Below, in pieces: positions 46,110 to 55,454 of a DNA stretch of 64,000 nt. A program made the position numbers and the translations under genes. The stretch comes from Candidatus Binatia bacterium (lineage in GTDB: Bacteria > Desulfobacterota > Binatia > UBA9968 > JAJDTQ01): positions 496,001 through 560,000 of the forward strand of contig OX638375.1 in the NCBI GenBank assembly GCA_951813575.1, read 5' to 3'. The notes beneath the pieces were generated by a model. That model saw only the letters and a list, made by a program, of their open reading frames with translations, searched no databases and was not told the origin of the DNA. The stretch's first letter is position 1. Every line of letters begins with the position of its first letter.

Positions 46110-48707
46110 TCAGCCTCCCTGTTTCGCCTCCGCCACGAGGCCTTCCAGGAGATTCAGGGCCTCCAGCGGGGTGAGGACGTTGACGTCCACGGCCTGGAGC
46201 TTTTCCCGCAACCGGTCCTGCCGGGGTTCCAACAGCATCAACTGGACCCCCTCCGAGGCCGGTTCGGCGCCGGCCAGCCTCGGTTGCCCCCAGGCGTTCA
46301 GCTCCTCTCCCTCGAGATTCTTCAGGATCTCCCGGGCCCGATCGATGAGCGCCGGCGGCAGTCCCGCGAGCCCGGCCACCTGTATGCCGTAGCTGCGGCT
46401 GGCCGGACCCTCCTTCAGCGTACGCAGGAAGATCACCTCCCCCTGCCACTCCTTGACCGCGAAGTTGAAGTTCCGGACCCGCTCCCGGGTGCGGGCCAGC
46501 CCCGTGAGCTCGTGGTAGTGGGTGGCGAAGAGGGTCCGGGGCCGGTGCGGCGACTCGTGCAGGAACTCGGCCAGGGACCAGGCGATGGAGATGCCGTCGA
46601 AGGTGCTGGTGCCGCGCCCCACCTCGTCCAGCAGGATGAGGCTCCGGGGCGTGGCCAGCCGCAGGATGCGGGCCGTCTCCTTCATCTCCACCATGAACGT
46701 GGATTCGCCGGCCGCCAGCGCGTCGGTGGCGCCGAAACGGGTGAAGAGCCGGTCCACCAGTCCCACGTGGGCGGCGTCCGCGGGAACGAAGCTCCCCATC
46801 TGGGCCAGCACCACCACCAGCGCCACCTGCCTCATGTAGGTGGACTTGCCGGCCATGTTGGGGCCGGTCAGCAGCTTGATCTGGGTGGTCTCGGGGTCCA
46901 TCTCGCAGTCGTTGGGGACGAAACCGCCCCGGCCCAGCACCGCCTCCACCACCGGATGGCGCGCGGCGCGCAACTCCAGGGCCAGGCCGGAGTCCACCCG
47001 GGGACGGACGAAGTGCCGCGATTCGGCCGTCTCCGCCAGCGCCAGCAGCGTATCGAGCCTGGCCAGGGCAAGGCTCGACTCCTTCATGGAGCGGTAGTGG
47101 GCGGCGATGCGGTCCAGCAGCTCCCCGAAGATGCGGGCCTCGATCTTCAGTATCTCCTCGTCCGACCCCAGCACCCGCGCTTCGTAGTCCTTGAGCTCGG
47201 GGGTGACGAACCGTTCGCCGTTGGCCAGCGTCTGCTTCCGGATGTAGTTCTCCGGGACGTGGGCGAGGTTGGCCTTGGTGACCTCGATGTAGTACCCGAA
47301 CACCTTGTTGTAGCGCACCTTCAGGGAATGGATGCCGGTGCGTTCCCGTTCCTTGTGCTGCAGGTCCGAAATCCACCCCTTGGCGCTGCCGCGGACGGCC
47401 GTCAGCGCGTCCAACTCCTCATCGAACCCGGGGCGCACGAAACCGCCGTTCCGGACCGTGGCCGGCGGCTCGTCCACCACCGACCGCTCCACCAGCGCCA
47501 CCACTTCCGGCTCGGTGCTCAACCCCGACCGCAGCCCGGCCAGGAGCTCGCTGCCGCAAGGCTGCAGCTCTCCGCGCACGCCCTCCAGCGCCCGCAGCGT
47601 GTCCTTCACCGCGGCCAGATCCCGGGGCGTTGCCGAGCGCGACGCGACCCGTCCAGACAGCCGCTCCAGGTCCTGGACGCCATGGAGCGCGTCCCGCAGC
47701 TTCCGCCGCACGTCCGGCCGCTCCACCATCTCCGCCACGGCCTCATGACGGCGGCGGATCTCGTGCTCGTCCAGCAGCGGATAGAGGATCCACTTGCGCA
47801 GCTCCCGCGCCCCCATGGCCGTCCGGGTGGGCTCCAGCACCCCCAGCAGGGAGCCGCGCCTGCTCCCGTCGAAGCTGCGCAGGAGCTCGAGATTGGCCTG
47901 GGTGCTGTCGTCGAGCATGAGGAACCGCGAGGCGCGATAGGGCTCCAGCGAGGTCAGCACCTTGGCCGCGCCCGGCGAACGGTCCTCCAGGTAGGCGAGG
48001 ATGCCGGCGCCGGCGCGGACCCCCAGCGGCCACTCGTCCTGCGGGCCCTGAAAGACGCCGGCGCCGTTGAGCCTCTGGACGGCGGCGCCCGAGAACCAGG
48101 TGTCCGGGCCGGACGTGCAATGCACGCCGGCGTGGTCGTCGCGCAGCATCGCGAGGGCGGCGTACAGCGATTCAGGAATCAACAGCTCCCGCGGCTGTAT
48201 CCGTCCGAGCTCGTCGGCGAGGGCGGCGTAGCCCTTCATCTGGGTGAAGCGGAACTCGCCGGTGGTGACGTCGGTGTAGGACAGGCCGTATTCGTCACGG
48301 GCGCCCACCACCGCCGCCAGGAAATTGTTGACGTCGGCCTCGAGCCCTTCCCCTTCCGTGAGGGTGCCGGGGCTGATGACCTTGACCACCTCCCGCCGCA
48401 CCACGCCCTTGGCCTGTTTGGGGTCCTCGGTCTGCTCGCAGACCGCCACCTTGAAGCCCGCCGACAGGAGCTTGCCGATGTAGGGGGTGGCCGCGTGGTG
48501 CGGCACGCCGCACAGGGGCACGGGCGCGCCGTCGTTGCGGCCGCGGCTGGTCAGGGCGATGTCGAGGACCTTGGACGCCTTTTCCGCATCCTCGAAGAAC
48601 ATCTCGTAGAAGTCCCCGAGCCGGAAGAACAGGATCGCGTCCCGGTGGCGATCCTTGATCTCCAGGTACTGATGCATCATGGGCGTGACCCGCGTCCGCT
48701 CCATCAT
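46110..48707 (-). CDS. mutS: DNA mismatch repair protein MutS
   Basis: MutS binds mismatches and starts repair. The 865-residue protein has the mismatch-reading Phe-x-Glu in FYEMF (about 33-37) and Walker A GPNMAGKST near 625, followed by the DExx and signature segments (LLDEVGRGTSTFDG). The start overlaps the stop of the upstream HTH gene (ATGA). Confidence 0.97.
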   Translation of the reverse strand: MMERTRVTPMMHQYLEIKDRHRDAILFFRLGDFYEMFFEDAEKASKVLDIALTSRGRNDGAPVPLCGVPHHAATPYIGKLLSAGFKVAVCEQTEDPKQAKGVVRREVVKVISPGTLTEGEGLEADVNNFLAAVVGARDEYGLSYTDVTTGEFRFTQMKGYAALADELGRIQPRELLIPESLYAALAMLRDDHAGVHCTSGPDTWFSGAAVQRLNGAGVFQGPQDEWPLGVRAGAGILAYLEDRSPGAAKVLTSLEPYRASRFLMLDDSTQANLELLRSFDGSRRGSLLGVLEPTRTAMGARELRKWILYPLLDEHEIRRRHEAVAEMVERPDVRRKLRDALHGVQDLERLSGRVASRSATPRDLAAVKDTLRALEGVRGELQPCGSELLAGLRSGLSTEPEVVALVERSVVDEPPATVRNGGFVRPGFDEELDALTAVRGSAKGWISDLQHKERERTGIHSLKVRYNKVFGYYIEVTKANLAHVPENYIRKQTLANGERFVTPELKDYEARVLGSDEEILKIEARIFGELLDRIAAHYRSMKESSLALARLDTLLALAETAESRHFVRPRVDSGLALELRAARHPVVEAVLGRGGFVPNDCEMDPETTQIKLLTGPNMAGKSTYMRQVALVVVLAQMGSFVPADAAHVGLVDRLFTRFGATDALAAGESTFMVEMKETARILRLATPRSLILLDEVGRGTSTFDGISIAWSLAEFLHESPHRPRTLFATHYHELTGLARTRERVRNFNFAVKEWQGEVIFLRTLKEGPASRSYGIQVAGLAGLPPALIDRAREILKNLEGEELNAWGQPRLAGAEPASEGVQLMLLEPRQDRLREKLQAVDVNVLTPLEALNLLEGLVAEAKQGG

Positions 48708-49069
48708 GTTCCCCTTGGTGCTCCCTCTTCCAGGGGCCGAGGCAGCTTGAGCGTGTGCACCTCGCCGGGTCCCTCAAGATGGACCGCCACCCGGTCCGGA
48801 AACGCAACCACCAGGTCCAGACGCCCGCCCATGGCTTCGACATAGCTCCGCAGGGTCGAGATCAGCAGGTCGCTGCGCTTTTCCATCTGCGCCACCGTCG
48901 CCTGGCGGATGCCCAGCGTCTCGGCAAGCTGGGTCTGGGTCAGCGCCTTCCTCTTCCGGAGATCCTGGAGGGTCAGGGACTCCTGGTGCAAGAGTTCGGC
49001 TTCCGCCTCGATCCGCTCCCGAGGGTCGGGACCGAGAGGCCTTGTCTCTTCCTTCAGCGTCGTTACCAT
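48704..49069 (-). CDS. XRE-family helix-turn-helix regulator (HigA-like)
   Basis: The 121-residue protein has an HTH at about 43-70 (LTQTQLAETLGIRQATVAQM) and a short C-terminal tail. It resembles the antitoxin/regulator half of HigB-HigA pairs, but no toxin gene is upstream or downstream. The gene is first in a run of overlapping genes, regulator-mutS-amidase-glnD-xerD. A palindrome upstream suggests autoregulation. Confidence 0.85.
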   Translation of the reverse strand: MVTTLKEETRPLGPDPRERIEAEAELLHQESLTLQDLRKRKALTQTQLAETLGIRQATVAQMEKRSDLLISTLRSYVEAMGGRLDLVVAFPDRVAVHLEGPGEVHTLKLPRPLEEGAPRGT

Positions 49070-49126
49070 CGTCCCATCCTTCTCCCTTTAGCGTATCGGC
49101 ATGCGTGACGAATCAGTTCATATCAT

Positions 49127-49156
49127 TGTATAGCATACAGCCTATATTGCCTTCAA
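49127..49156 (-). promoter_or_regulatory. Promoter and operator of the HTH-mutS operon
   Basis: On the minus strand TTGAAG (49151-49156) and TATACA (49127-49132) are separated by 18 bases. An inverted repeat, TGTAT-N3-ATACA (49127-49139), overlaps the -10 box. The position about 60 bases upstream of the HTH gene suits an autoregulatory operator. Confidence 0.5.
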
Positions 49157-49336
49157 GCTATGCGTTGGCCAGATGGGTGGGGTGGTGGCCGAGCCGGCGA
49201 GCAGTGGTGCCGTCGTTGGACGAAGACCTGCAGCACCGGGGACCATGTGCTCGGTCACCGTGGACGACGTTGAACCGGAGGGGGAACAACCGCGGAGGCT
49301 TGGCAGCCTTCAACGTCTCGGAGTTTGACGGGGACT

Positions 49337-49544
49337 AGGACGTTAAAATCCAGGGCTACGGATTCCTTGTCGAGAAGCCGCATGACGATGCTCTCGCCGT
49401 GCATCGTCGGCACCGACGATACGCGCATATCCACTTCGCGTCCCGCAACGCGCATCCTGATGCGTCCGTCCTGAGGCAAGCGGCGTTCCGCGATGTTGAG
49501 GTTCGCCATCACCTTGATGCGCGAGATAACGGCGGCCGTGGACC
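49337..49544 (-). repeat. 208-bp direct repeat, copy 1 (gspE internal segment)
   Basis: The segment matches 53240-53447 with five mismatches in 208 bases, in the same orientation. It encodes the [11 protein letters not shown] to ALDF part of GspE. The offset between copies is 3,903 bp. Confidence 0.93.
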
Positions 49545-50253
49545 GCGCCGGCGGCGCATCCACCTCGCGCAAGAGACCGTCGATGCGATACCGAACCGAC
49601 AGCCGACCCGGGTAGGGCTCTACGTGAATATCCGACGCACCCGCCTCCAACGCCCTCCCGATCAGGAGGTTCACCATGCGGATCACAGGGGCCTCGCTGG
49701 CGAGTTCGCGTAACTGCTGGACGTCTTCGACGTCCCGGTCTTTCTCGCCGCCGTCGTCGCGAATCTCCGACAACGAGGCCGGGCCTTCTCCGTAATGTCT
49801 TTCGATCGCCGCCTCGATCTCCGAGATCACACCGACCTGCACCACAACCGGCCGTGCAAGCGCCAGACGAAGAGCGTCCACGGTGTATGTATCCGATGGG
49901 TCGCCCATTGCCACCACGACGTGATCAGGGTTCTCCCGGATGGGGATTACATGTGCGTTCCTCAGAAAATCCGCCGACACCAAGCCCTGGAGCCCGGGCA
50001 CAACATCATAGGCGCAAGACGGGACGACCTCCGTGCCAAGCGCCTCAGCCAGCACCCTCGCCAGATCGCGTTCAGCGACCAAGCCCAAGGAAACCAGAAA
50101 CCTTGCCAAGCGTTGGTCGGTCTCGGGCTGCAACTTAAGGGCACGATCGAGTTCCCCGTGCGCTAGACAACCATCTTCGACAAGGAGTTCGCCGATGTCG
50201 CTGCGCCACGCCGCAACACCATCAGGCGAATCCGCTCTCATTGGCCTCTTCAT
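49337..50253 (-). pseudogene. gspE: gspE N-terminal half (type II secretion ATPase), truncated
   Basis: The frame starts at ATG 50253 and runs through the GspE N-terminal domain (about 15-150) and the N2 domain (SDIHVEPYPGRLSVRYRID). It breaks off after ALDFNVL at 49337, just before the nucleotide-binding core, and then continues 27 unrelated codons to a stop at 49255. Walker A, Walker B and the zinc motif are missing here but present at 52432-53447. Joining both pieces across their common repeat restores a 574-residue GspE in frame. Confidence 0.85.
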
Positions 50254-50475
50254 AACTTCGCCTCAAGATGCGGCTCGTCGTCTCTTCTGAGAACCTCCAC
50301 TCAAACGCCCCGTCTCCGGCAAACCCGGACCGCTTCACTCCAGCCAGTCGATCCTGGCCGCAAGCTCCCTTCCAGCCTTGGATGCTCCCCAGCCGGTACG
50401 AACACCGTGTCACCCAAAGGACCGAAGCGAAGCGGAGCAGGCGTGTAGCGCCTTGACTCGGTATGAGTAGAGGCT

Positions 50476-50936
50476 ATGCCGCCCACACGAAATCCGGAAG
50501 ATCCGCATACGTTTCGTCGTTTGGTGAGGACGTACCGAGGGGATTTCAACATGCGTACCTTTCGGTGTTTGGATCAATTTCTGTGTATGGCGTTTGCGCA
50601 ACTGACCTACCGGGAGAGGCTGCGGGATATCGAAGCGTGTCTTGGGGCACAGCCGAGCAAGCTCTATCACTTGGGTGTCCGACGCAATGTGACGCGCAGC
50701 AACCCTGGCCGACGCCAACGAAGTGCGGGACTGGCGCATCCACTGCGAGTTCGCTCAGGCCCTGATCCGCATGGCGCGACGACTGTATGCGCACGAGTCG
50801 TTGGCCGTGGACTTGGCGAACACGGTCTATGCCCTGGACTCCACCACCATCGACCTGTGCTTGTCGCGTTCTCCACGGGCGCCTTTCCGCCAGACCAAAA
50901 CGGCCGTCAAGCTGCATACGCTGCTGATGATGTGTA
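50476..50936 (+). pseudogene. IS4-family transposase remnant
   Basis: The reading frame matches the N-terminal part of an IS4-type transposase (FRCLDQFLCMAFAQLTYRE). Near 50701 one extra base shifts the frame; the second frame continues ADANEVRDWRIHCEF and reaches VYALDSTTIDL, the first catalytic aspartate. It stops matching after KLHTLL at about 50936. The second Asp and the Glu are absent. No inverted repeats were found. Confidence 0.75.
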
Positions 50937-51148
50937 CTGCTAACCTTTCAGACCGACGCATCAAATTTGGCACGCTGTCCAATTTTCCAGGGCCACTTCA
51001 CCAGAGCCCTGAGCCGGAAAAGAGGAAGGGAGGGTTACGGCTTAGACCTCTAGCGGAGCACGCCCACTTCCTGCGCCGCCGTCCTGTCCCAACAAAGCAG
51101 GACCAAGGACCATCTCAACGAGCCCGGCGCTGTGACACGGGACCGTAC

Positions 51149-52027
51149 CTAATTCTCTCTTCGTGTAGGGGACCAAAATGCACCCCTGCCGAGTCCAACG
51201 GGAACGTTCTTCGCGATTCGACGTACAGCGGTGGTCGAGAAATCATATGAGACGAGATCCATAATCTCTGCAAGCCATCGCCCCGACCATCGCGCCCGTC
51301 CTGCAAGAACGTAATCCATCGGCGGCACGTACGCCGCCACCGCGAGTTTCAATAGTCCCGAAACCTGCCGCCTGCGTCCGTCCATGCCCACAAGAGCGTA
51401 CCCGGAGCGTCTCTTGACTGGTGCCGATAATTCGTCCACGCAGATAACCTCCCGGGTCCGTGACCGCCATGCCGCCGCATAACACTTCTCGATCGACGTA
51501 TCCACCAATGTCCCCGTCCGCAAGTCGTATTTCACGTACGGTCCACGCCGCCGCCTGACCAACAATTCGTCGTCCGAGATGGCCAGCAGCGGATAGTTGG
51601 GAGTAAACGGTCCTTCGCTCACCACCCCCAGCGCTTGCAGTCGCCTGTCCTGCAGCGTCGCTTCATAGAGAAATGTGCCATCAAGATAGAGGAGCTTCCC
51701 GTGAGCCGGGAAGAACACCTGAGGGCCACCCTCCCCTAGAACGTGAGCCTGTCGGTCTGCCCCCACCAAGAGCATTTCCCCACGGAGCGTTCCAACTATG
51801 AAGGTGGTTTCATTTACTTCAGTGATCGGGTGATACAGAAGACCACCATCATGCCGGTAAAGCTCCTTTCGCTTTCCGGAGACAAGATCATACTCTTGAA
51901 CCTTTTCCGACCTGATGTAGACAACTCGACCGAACAGCGCCATTTCACTGCCCTCCGCCTTGAATCCAGCGCCGATCCCCAACCAACTGATCAGCACCGC
52001 CACGAAGAAGTTTTTCTTGTTTTTCAT
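51149..52027 (-). CDS. Secreted protein of unknown function
   Basis: The 292-residue protein has an N-terminal signal peptide (about 1-26). The rest is beta-rich with repeated YL/YDL strands and D-G turns, possibly a propeller, but no motif identifies it. It lies directly after the truncated gspF, about 30 bases away on the same strand. Whether it was part of the secretion operon or was joined by rearrangement is not clear. Confidence 0.6.
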   Translation of the reverse strand: MKNKKNFFVAVLISWLGIGAGFKAEGSEMALFGRVVYIRSEKVQEYDLVSGKRKELYRHDGGLLYHPITEVNETTFIVGTLRGEMLLVGADRQAHVLGEGGPQVFFPAHGKLLYLDGTFLYEATLQDRRLQALGVVSEGPFTPNYPLLAISDDELLVRRRRGPYVKYDLRTGTLVDTSIEKCYAAAWRSRTREVICVDELSAPVKRRSGYALVGMDGRRRQVSGLLKLAVAAYVPPMDYVLAGRARWSGRWLAEIMDLVSYDFSTTAVRRIAKNVPVGLGRGAFWSPTRREN

Positions 52028-52057
52028 GTGTTCTCTTGCGCACGGCAGACCTGCCCC

Positions 52058-52423
52058 TTAGGGCCAAGATTGGGTCTCCCGACCTCGTCGCACCTGAGAT
52101 TGCAGGTCCGCGACCACCTCACCGAACACCGCGTTGCGGGACAGTCTTGCGAGCTGGTCGAGCGCCCGGTCGAGAGCCAGTCCGGATCTCAGCAGCGCGA
52201 CGAGTTCGAAGGTGAAGTCGCCGACATCCGCCCTTCGAACACCGCGGCGCCATCGGCGCAGCCCAATACGCTCGGGAGAGCCGGCCTCAACTTCTTCAGC
52301 CAGGATCGGCACATGACCCTGTGCCTGCAAGCGCTGTACCACCTGCTCCTGACTCGCGGCATCGATCTCCCCCTCCAGCACCTCGCCATGCTGAGAGGCC
52401 GCCTTGTATCGATATCGCGCCAC
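52058..52423 (-). pseudogene. gspF: gspF (type II secretion inner-membrane platform), truncated
   Basis: The first 115 residues or so match the N-terminal cytoplasmic domain of GspF (YRYKAASQHGEVLEGEIDA, LVALLRSGLALDRALDQL). GspF is normally about 400 residues with three membrane segments; all of these are lost. The frame ends in seven unrelated residues. The ATG lies 8 bases after the gspE stop, as in an intact gspE-gspF operon. Confidence 0.82.
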
Positions 52424-52431
52424 GGCGTCCT

Positions 52432-53447
52432 TTAACCTGCCTGTATTACGCGGTCGACCTCCTCCACTGAGGTCAAGCCGGCGATCGCCTTGCCGAAGCC
52501 GTCGTCGCGCATGCCTACGGTACCCTCCTCCAGGGCAACACGGCTGATCGCAGAGGCATCACTGCGGTCGACAATCGCCCGACGCAGCCGCTCCGTCATT
52601 TCCACTACCTCGACGATGCCGGTCCGCCCCTTGTAGCCGCTGCCATCGCAACGCGCGCACCCGACGGGCTGGTGCAGTGATATCGGCGCGCCGTTGGCGA
52701 GGGGCGCGAGATGGAGGGATTCTATCAACCTTTCCGCTACCTCGTGCGGTCTCTTACAATGCGCACAGAGGACGCGGACCAGCCGTTGGGCGACCACGCC
52801 GTTAACGGTGGACCGCACGAGATAGTCCTCAACTCCCATGTCCAGCAGGCGTGTGACGCTGCTGGCGGCATCGTTGGTATGGAGCGTGGAGAAGACCTTG
52901 TGGCCCGTGAGCGCGGCCTGGACGGCAATCCTGGCCGTCTCCAGATCGCGCATCTCACCCACCAGGATGACGTCAGGGTCCTGGCGTAGAATCGAGCGCA
53001 GCGCCGTCGCAAAGGTCAGGCCGATCTGCGGACGGACATGGATTTGATTGATCCCCTCCAACTGGTATTCCACCGGATCCTCGACCGTGAGTATCTTCGT
53101 CTCCGGCCTGTTGAGCGTCTTAAGCGCAGCATAAAGAGTGGTGGTCTTGCCGCTGCCCGTCGGCCCCGTCACCAGCAGGATCCCCTGGGGCCTCGAAAGC
53201 AACCGGCGGAGCGCCTCAAGCGTCGGCCCCCGGAAACCCAGGACGTCAAAATCCAGGGCCACCGATTCCTTGTCGAGAAGCCGCATGACGATGCTCTCGC
53301 CGTGCATCGCCGGCACCGACGATACGCGCATATCCACTTCGCGTCCCGCAACGCGCATCCTGATGCGTCCGTCCTGAGGCAAGCGGCGTTCCGCGATGTT
53401 GAGGTTCGCCATCACCTTGATGCGCGAGATAATGGCGGCCGTGGACC
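52432..53447 (-). pseudogene. gspE: gspE C-terminal half (ATPase core), 5' end lost at an IS3 relic
   Basis: This half carries Walker [11 protein letters not shown], the Asp box in TVEDPVEY, Walker B ILVGEMRD, the His box and the zinc motif C-x2-C...C-x2-C (CAHC and CARC). It has no start of its own: its 5' boundary at 53447 is the inverted repeat of an IS3-family relic. An open frame continues into the relic but out of the transposase frame. The missing N-terminal half lies downstream at 49337-50253. Confidence 0.85.
53240..53447 (-). repeat. 208-bp direct repeat, copy 2 (gspE internal segment)
   Basis: This is the second copy of the segment at 49337-49544 (five mismatches). Its upstream boundary coincides with the end of the IS3 relic. 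Confidence 0.93.
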
Positions 53448-54282
53448 TGAGGTGGTCCTGGTTTGTAGGACAGGGAGGCGGCTGAGTTAAGGTGTATTCC
53501 AGACGTTCGATCATGCCGCCAAGGTCCCGTTTATCACGTCTTCGTGTTCGGATGGAACTGGCAGAGGGGCGGGCGGGGTGTGAGGTCCGGCCTGCCTCTG
53601 GAGTCCTCGTTCGTAGGCCTCCTGTGGGGTGGAGCCGGCGAGGGCGGAATGAGGCCTTTGGGTGTTGTAGAAGGCCACCCACCGGGCGATGACCCGCAGG
53701 GCCGCGAAGCCGTCCGAGAGCTCGTGCAGGTAGACAGCCTCGTACTTCAGCGAGCGCCACAGGCGCTCGATGAAGATGTTGTCCATGCACCGGCCCCTGC
53801 CGTCCATGGAGATGGCAATGCCGGAGTCTTTGAGCACGGAGGTGAACTCCAGGCTGGTGAACTGGCTGCCCTGGTCGGTGTTGAAGATCTCGGGAGGGCC
53901 GTAGCGTTCCAGAGCCTCTGAGAGGGCCTCGACACAGAAGCGGGCATCGAGGGTGTTCGACAGCCTCCAGGAGAGCACCCGGCGGGTGGCCCAGTCCATG
54001 ACCGCCACCAGGTACAGGAAGCCCTTCTGGACGGGGATGTAGGTTATATCTGGGTCCACACTTGATTGGGCCGTTCGATGGCGACGCCCTTGAGCCGAAA
54101 GGGATAGACCCGGTGCTGTGCCGCGCCGCAATCTCCTGGATCGTCTTGTCTCCGCGCAGCCCCTCCAGCGCTACCTTGGCCTTGAACTCTCCCGTAAATC
54201 GTCGCCCCGCTGTCATCGGTATCCCTCCTTCGGTCGGTGGAATACACCTTAGCAACCTGTCCGATGTTCCGGGACCACCTCA
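53448..54282 (-). mobile_element. Decayed IS3-family element
   Basis: Imperfect inverted repeats of about 27 bp beginning TGAGGTGGTCC lie at both ends. At 835 bp it is short for IS3 (about 1.2-1.3 kb). The orfA start (ATG 54216) and HTH are kept, but the sequence jumps near 54107 to the rve-type catalytic domain of orfB. That part ([24 protein letters not shown]) keeps the DDE residues but is out of frame. No target duplication matches at the two ends, as expected if one flank was rearranged. Confidence 0.85.
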
Positions 54283-54594
54283 CTATTTTAAGCTCAGGTA
54301 TGTCAAATAAAACGGAAGAACATGCAACAACACTGATAGTATCGCCACAAAGGGTAACGCACCGAGATAGACTGCAATCCACGCCTCTGGTTCCAGCACC
54401 GGAACATGTTCCCCCGTCAACACCACTGTAAACAGGACAGTGGAAATAACAAACACGACCACCGCGGTCTCGAGCGGAACAACAAAAGACACCCTCGCCC
54501 GCGCTTCCACGTACCCGGCCAGAATCGCGACTAGAAGAAGACCGACTGGCAATATTACATTCAGTAGCATGTTGGCGAGTCGTTGAGTTAACAT
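54283..54594 (-). CDS. Small membrane protein, related to the next gene
   Basis: The 103-residue protein has three or four hydrophobic segments and ends FYLTYLSLK directly at the IS3 relic; its stop codon lies outside the element. The LLLVAILAGYVEA segment and the proline before the last segment match the protein at 54632-55033, so they look like tandem paralogues. I do not recognise the family. Confidence 0.6.
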   Translation of the reverse strand: MLTQRLANMLLNVILPVGLLLVAILAGYVEARARVSFVVPLETAVVVFVISTVLFTVVLTGEHVPVLEPEAWIAVYLGALPFVAILSVLLHVLPFYLTYLSLK

Positions 54595-54631
54595 GCAGTT
54601 CAGGAACTGTCCGAACGTGCATTTTCTTCCA

Positions 54632-55033
54632 CTAGAGTCGGCGACTTGCTAGACGAACGCTGAGTTGGGTCAGATAATAGACTATGTAGAAGGGTGCGAC
54701 GTGACAAACAATCGTTGGATGCCCCAGCATAACGCCCCACGCGATCGCGGTTGTGTAGGTGATTATCCAGGTAGTCGGGTCGCTTGTATAGGACGGCAAA
54801 GCAACGATAGCGTTCGATACGAGGAAGATTGTGAGAGCCACTGCATGCACAACGGTGCCCGAAATACTCTTGGCCGCCAGAATATATCCACCTATGGCCG
54901 CGACGAGCAACAACACCGCCCCTAGTATCGCATCGAACGGTGATACGATTGGCCCGACTCGAAACAACTCCGTGGCGTAAAGCAGCCAGAACCAGAGCAT
55001 CAAAGCAACTGTTGGTACGATTCGTTGCATCAT
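54632..55033 (-). CDS. Small membrane protein, related to the previous gene
   Basis: The 133-residue protein has about four hydrophobic segments. LLLVAAIGGYILAA and APFYIVYYL parallel the neighbouring 103-residue protein. There are no catalytic motifs. The gene starts ATGATG, two bases inside a broken upstream frame. Function is unknown. Confidence 0.6.
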   Translation of the reverse strand: MMQRIVPTVALMLWFWLLYATELFRVGPIVSPFDAILGAVLLLVAAIGGYILAAKSISGTVVHAVALTIFLVSNAIVALPSYTSDPTTWIITYTTAIAWGVMLGHPTIVCHVAPFYIVYYLTQLSVRLASRRL

Positions 55034-55454
55034 CTCTTATATCTCGTATTCTGTACCATTCCGTTTATCCTCTCGACCAAGGAGACCAAACAGTGCAATC
55101 GGTCAATGTTTCTTTCGGACATTGGCACGGTCGGCCGCCAGGTCTTCGTCTACTTCAACGTCAAGCCCCCTGCCCAAGAGGTAGATAGATATGGGACCTG
55201 GCGGGTAGTTATATATTCGCTCACCTTTGTGAGATATTCCGTGAACTCCAGTGCGAGTTCCGCTGTTCCACTCTCATCGTCTGTCGAACTTCTCTGGCAA
55301 TCGTGATTGTCCCCGCCGGCACCCTGGTCGATATACGCCGATGAAGACGGAGCCTTCCCCGTATCTGGCTGCCGCCGGCTGGGTGAATCTCATGTGGGGA
55401 GAAGATATCCTGCGGAAATTCACCGGGTGGGCCCTGTGGCCGTAAAACCCGGCG
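55034..55454. other. Intergenic region with a possible decayed gene
   Basis: No intact gene is seen in these 421 bases. On the minus strand one frame is open from 55389 to 55030 except for a single TAG at 55150-55152; it has no start codon and its translation matches nothing I know. It may be the tail of a decayed gene of the same unit as the two membrane proteins. Confidence 0.4.

Noticed and set aside
44979..48845. A 1288-codon open frame on the plus strand
   Set aside because: It is antisense to glnD, the amidase and mutS. It is an effect of high GC at third positions and has no domain.
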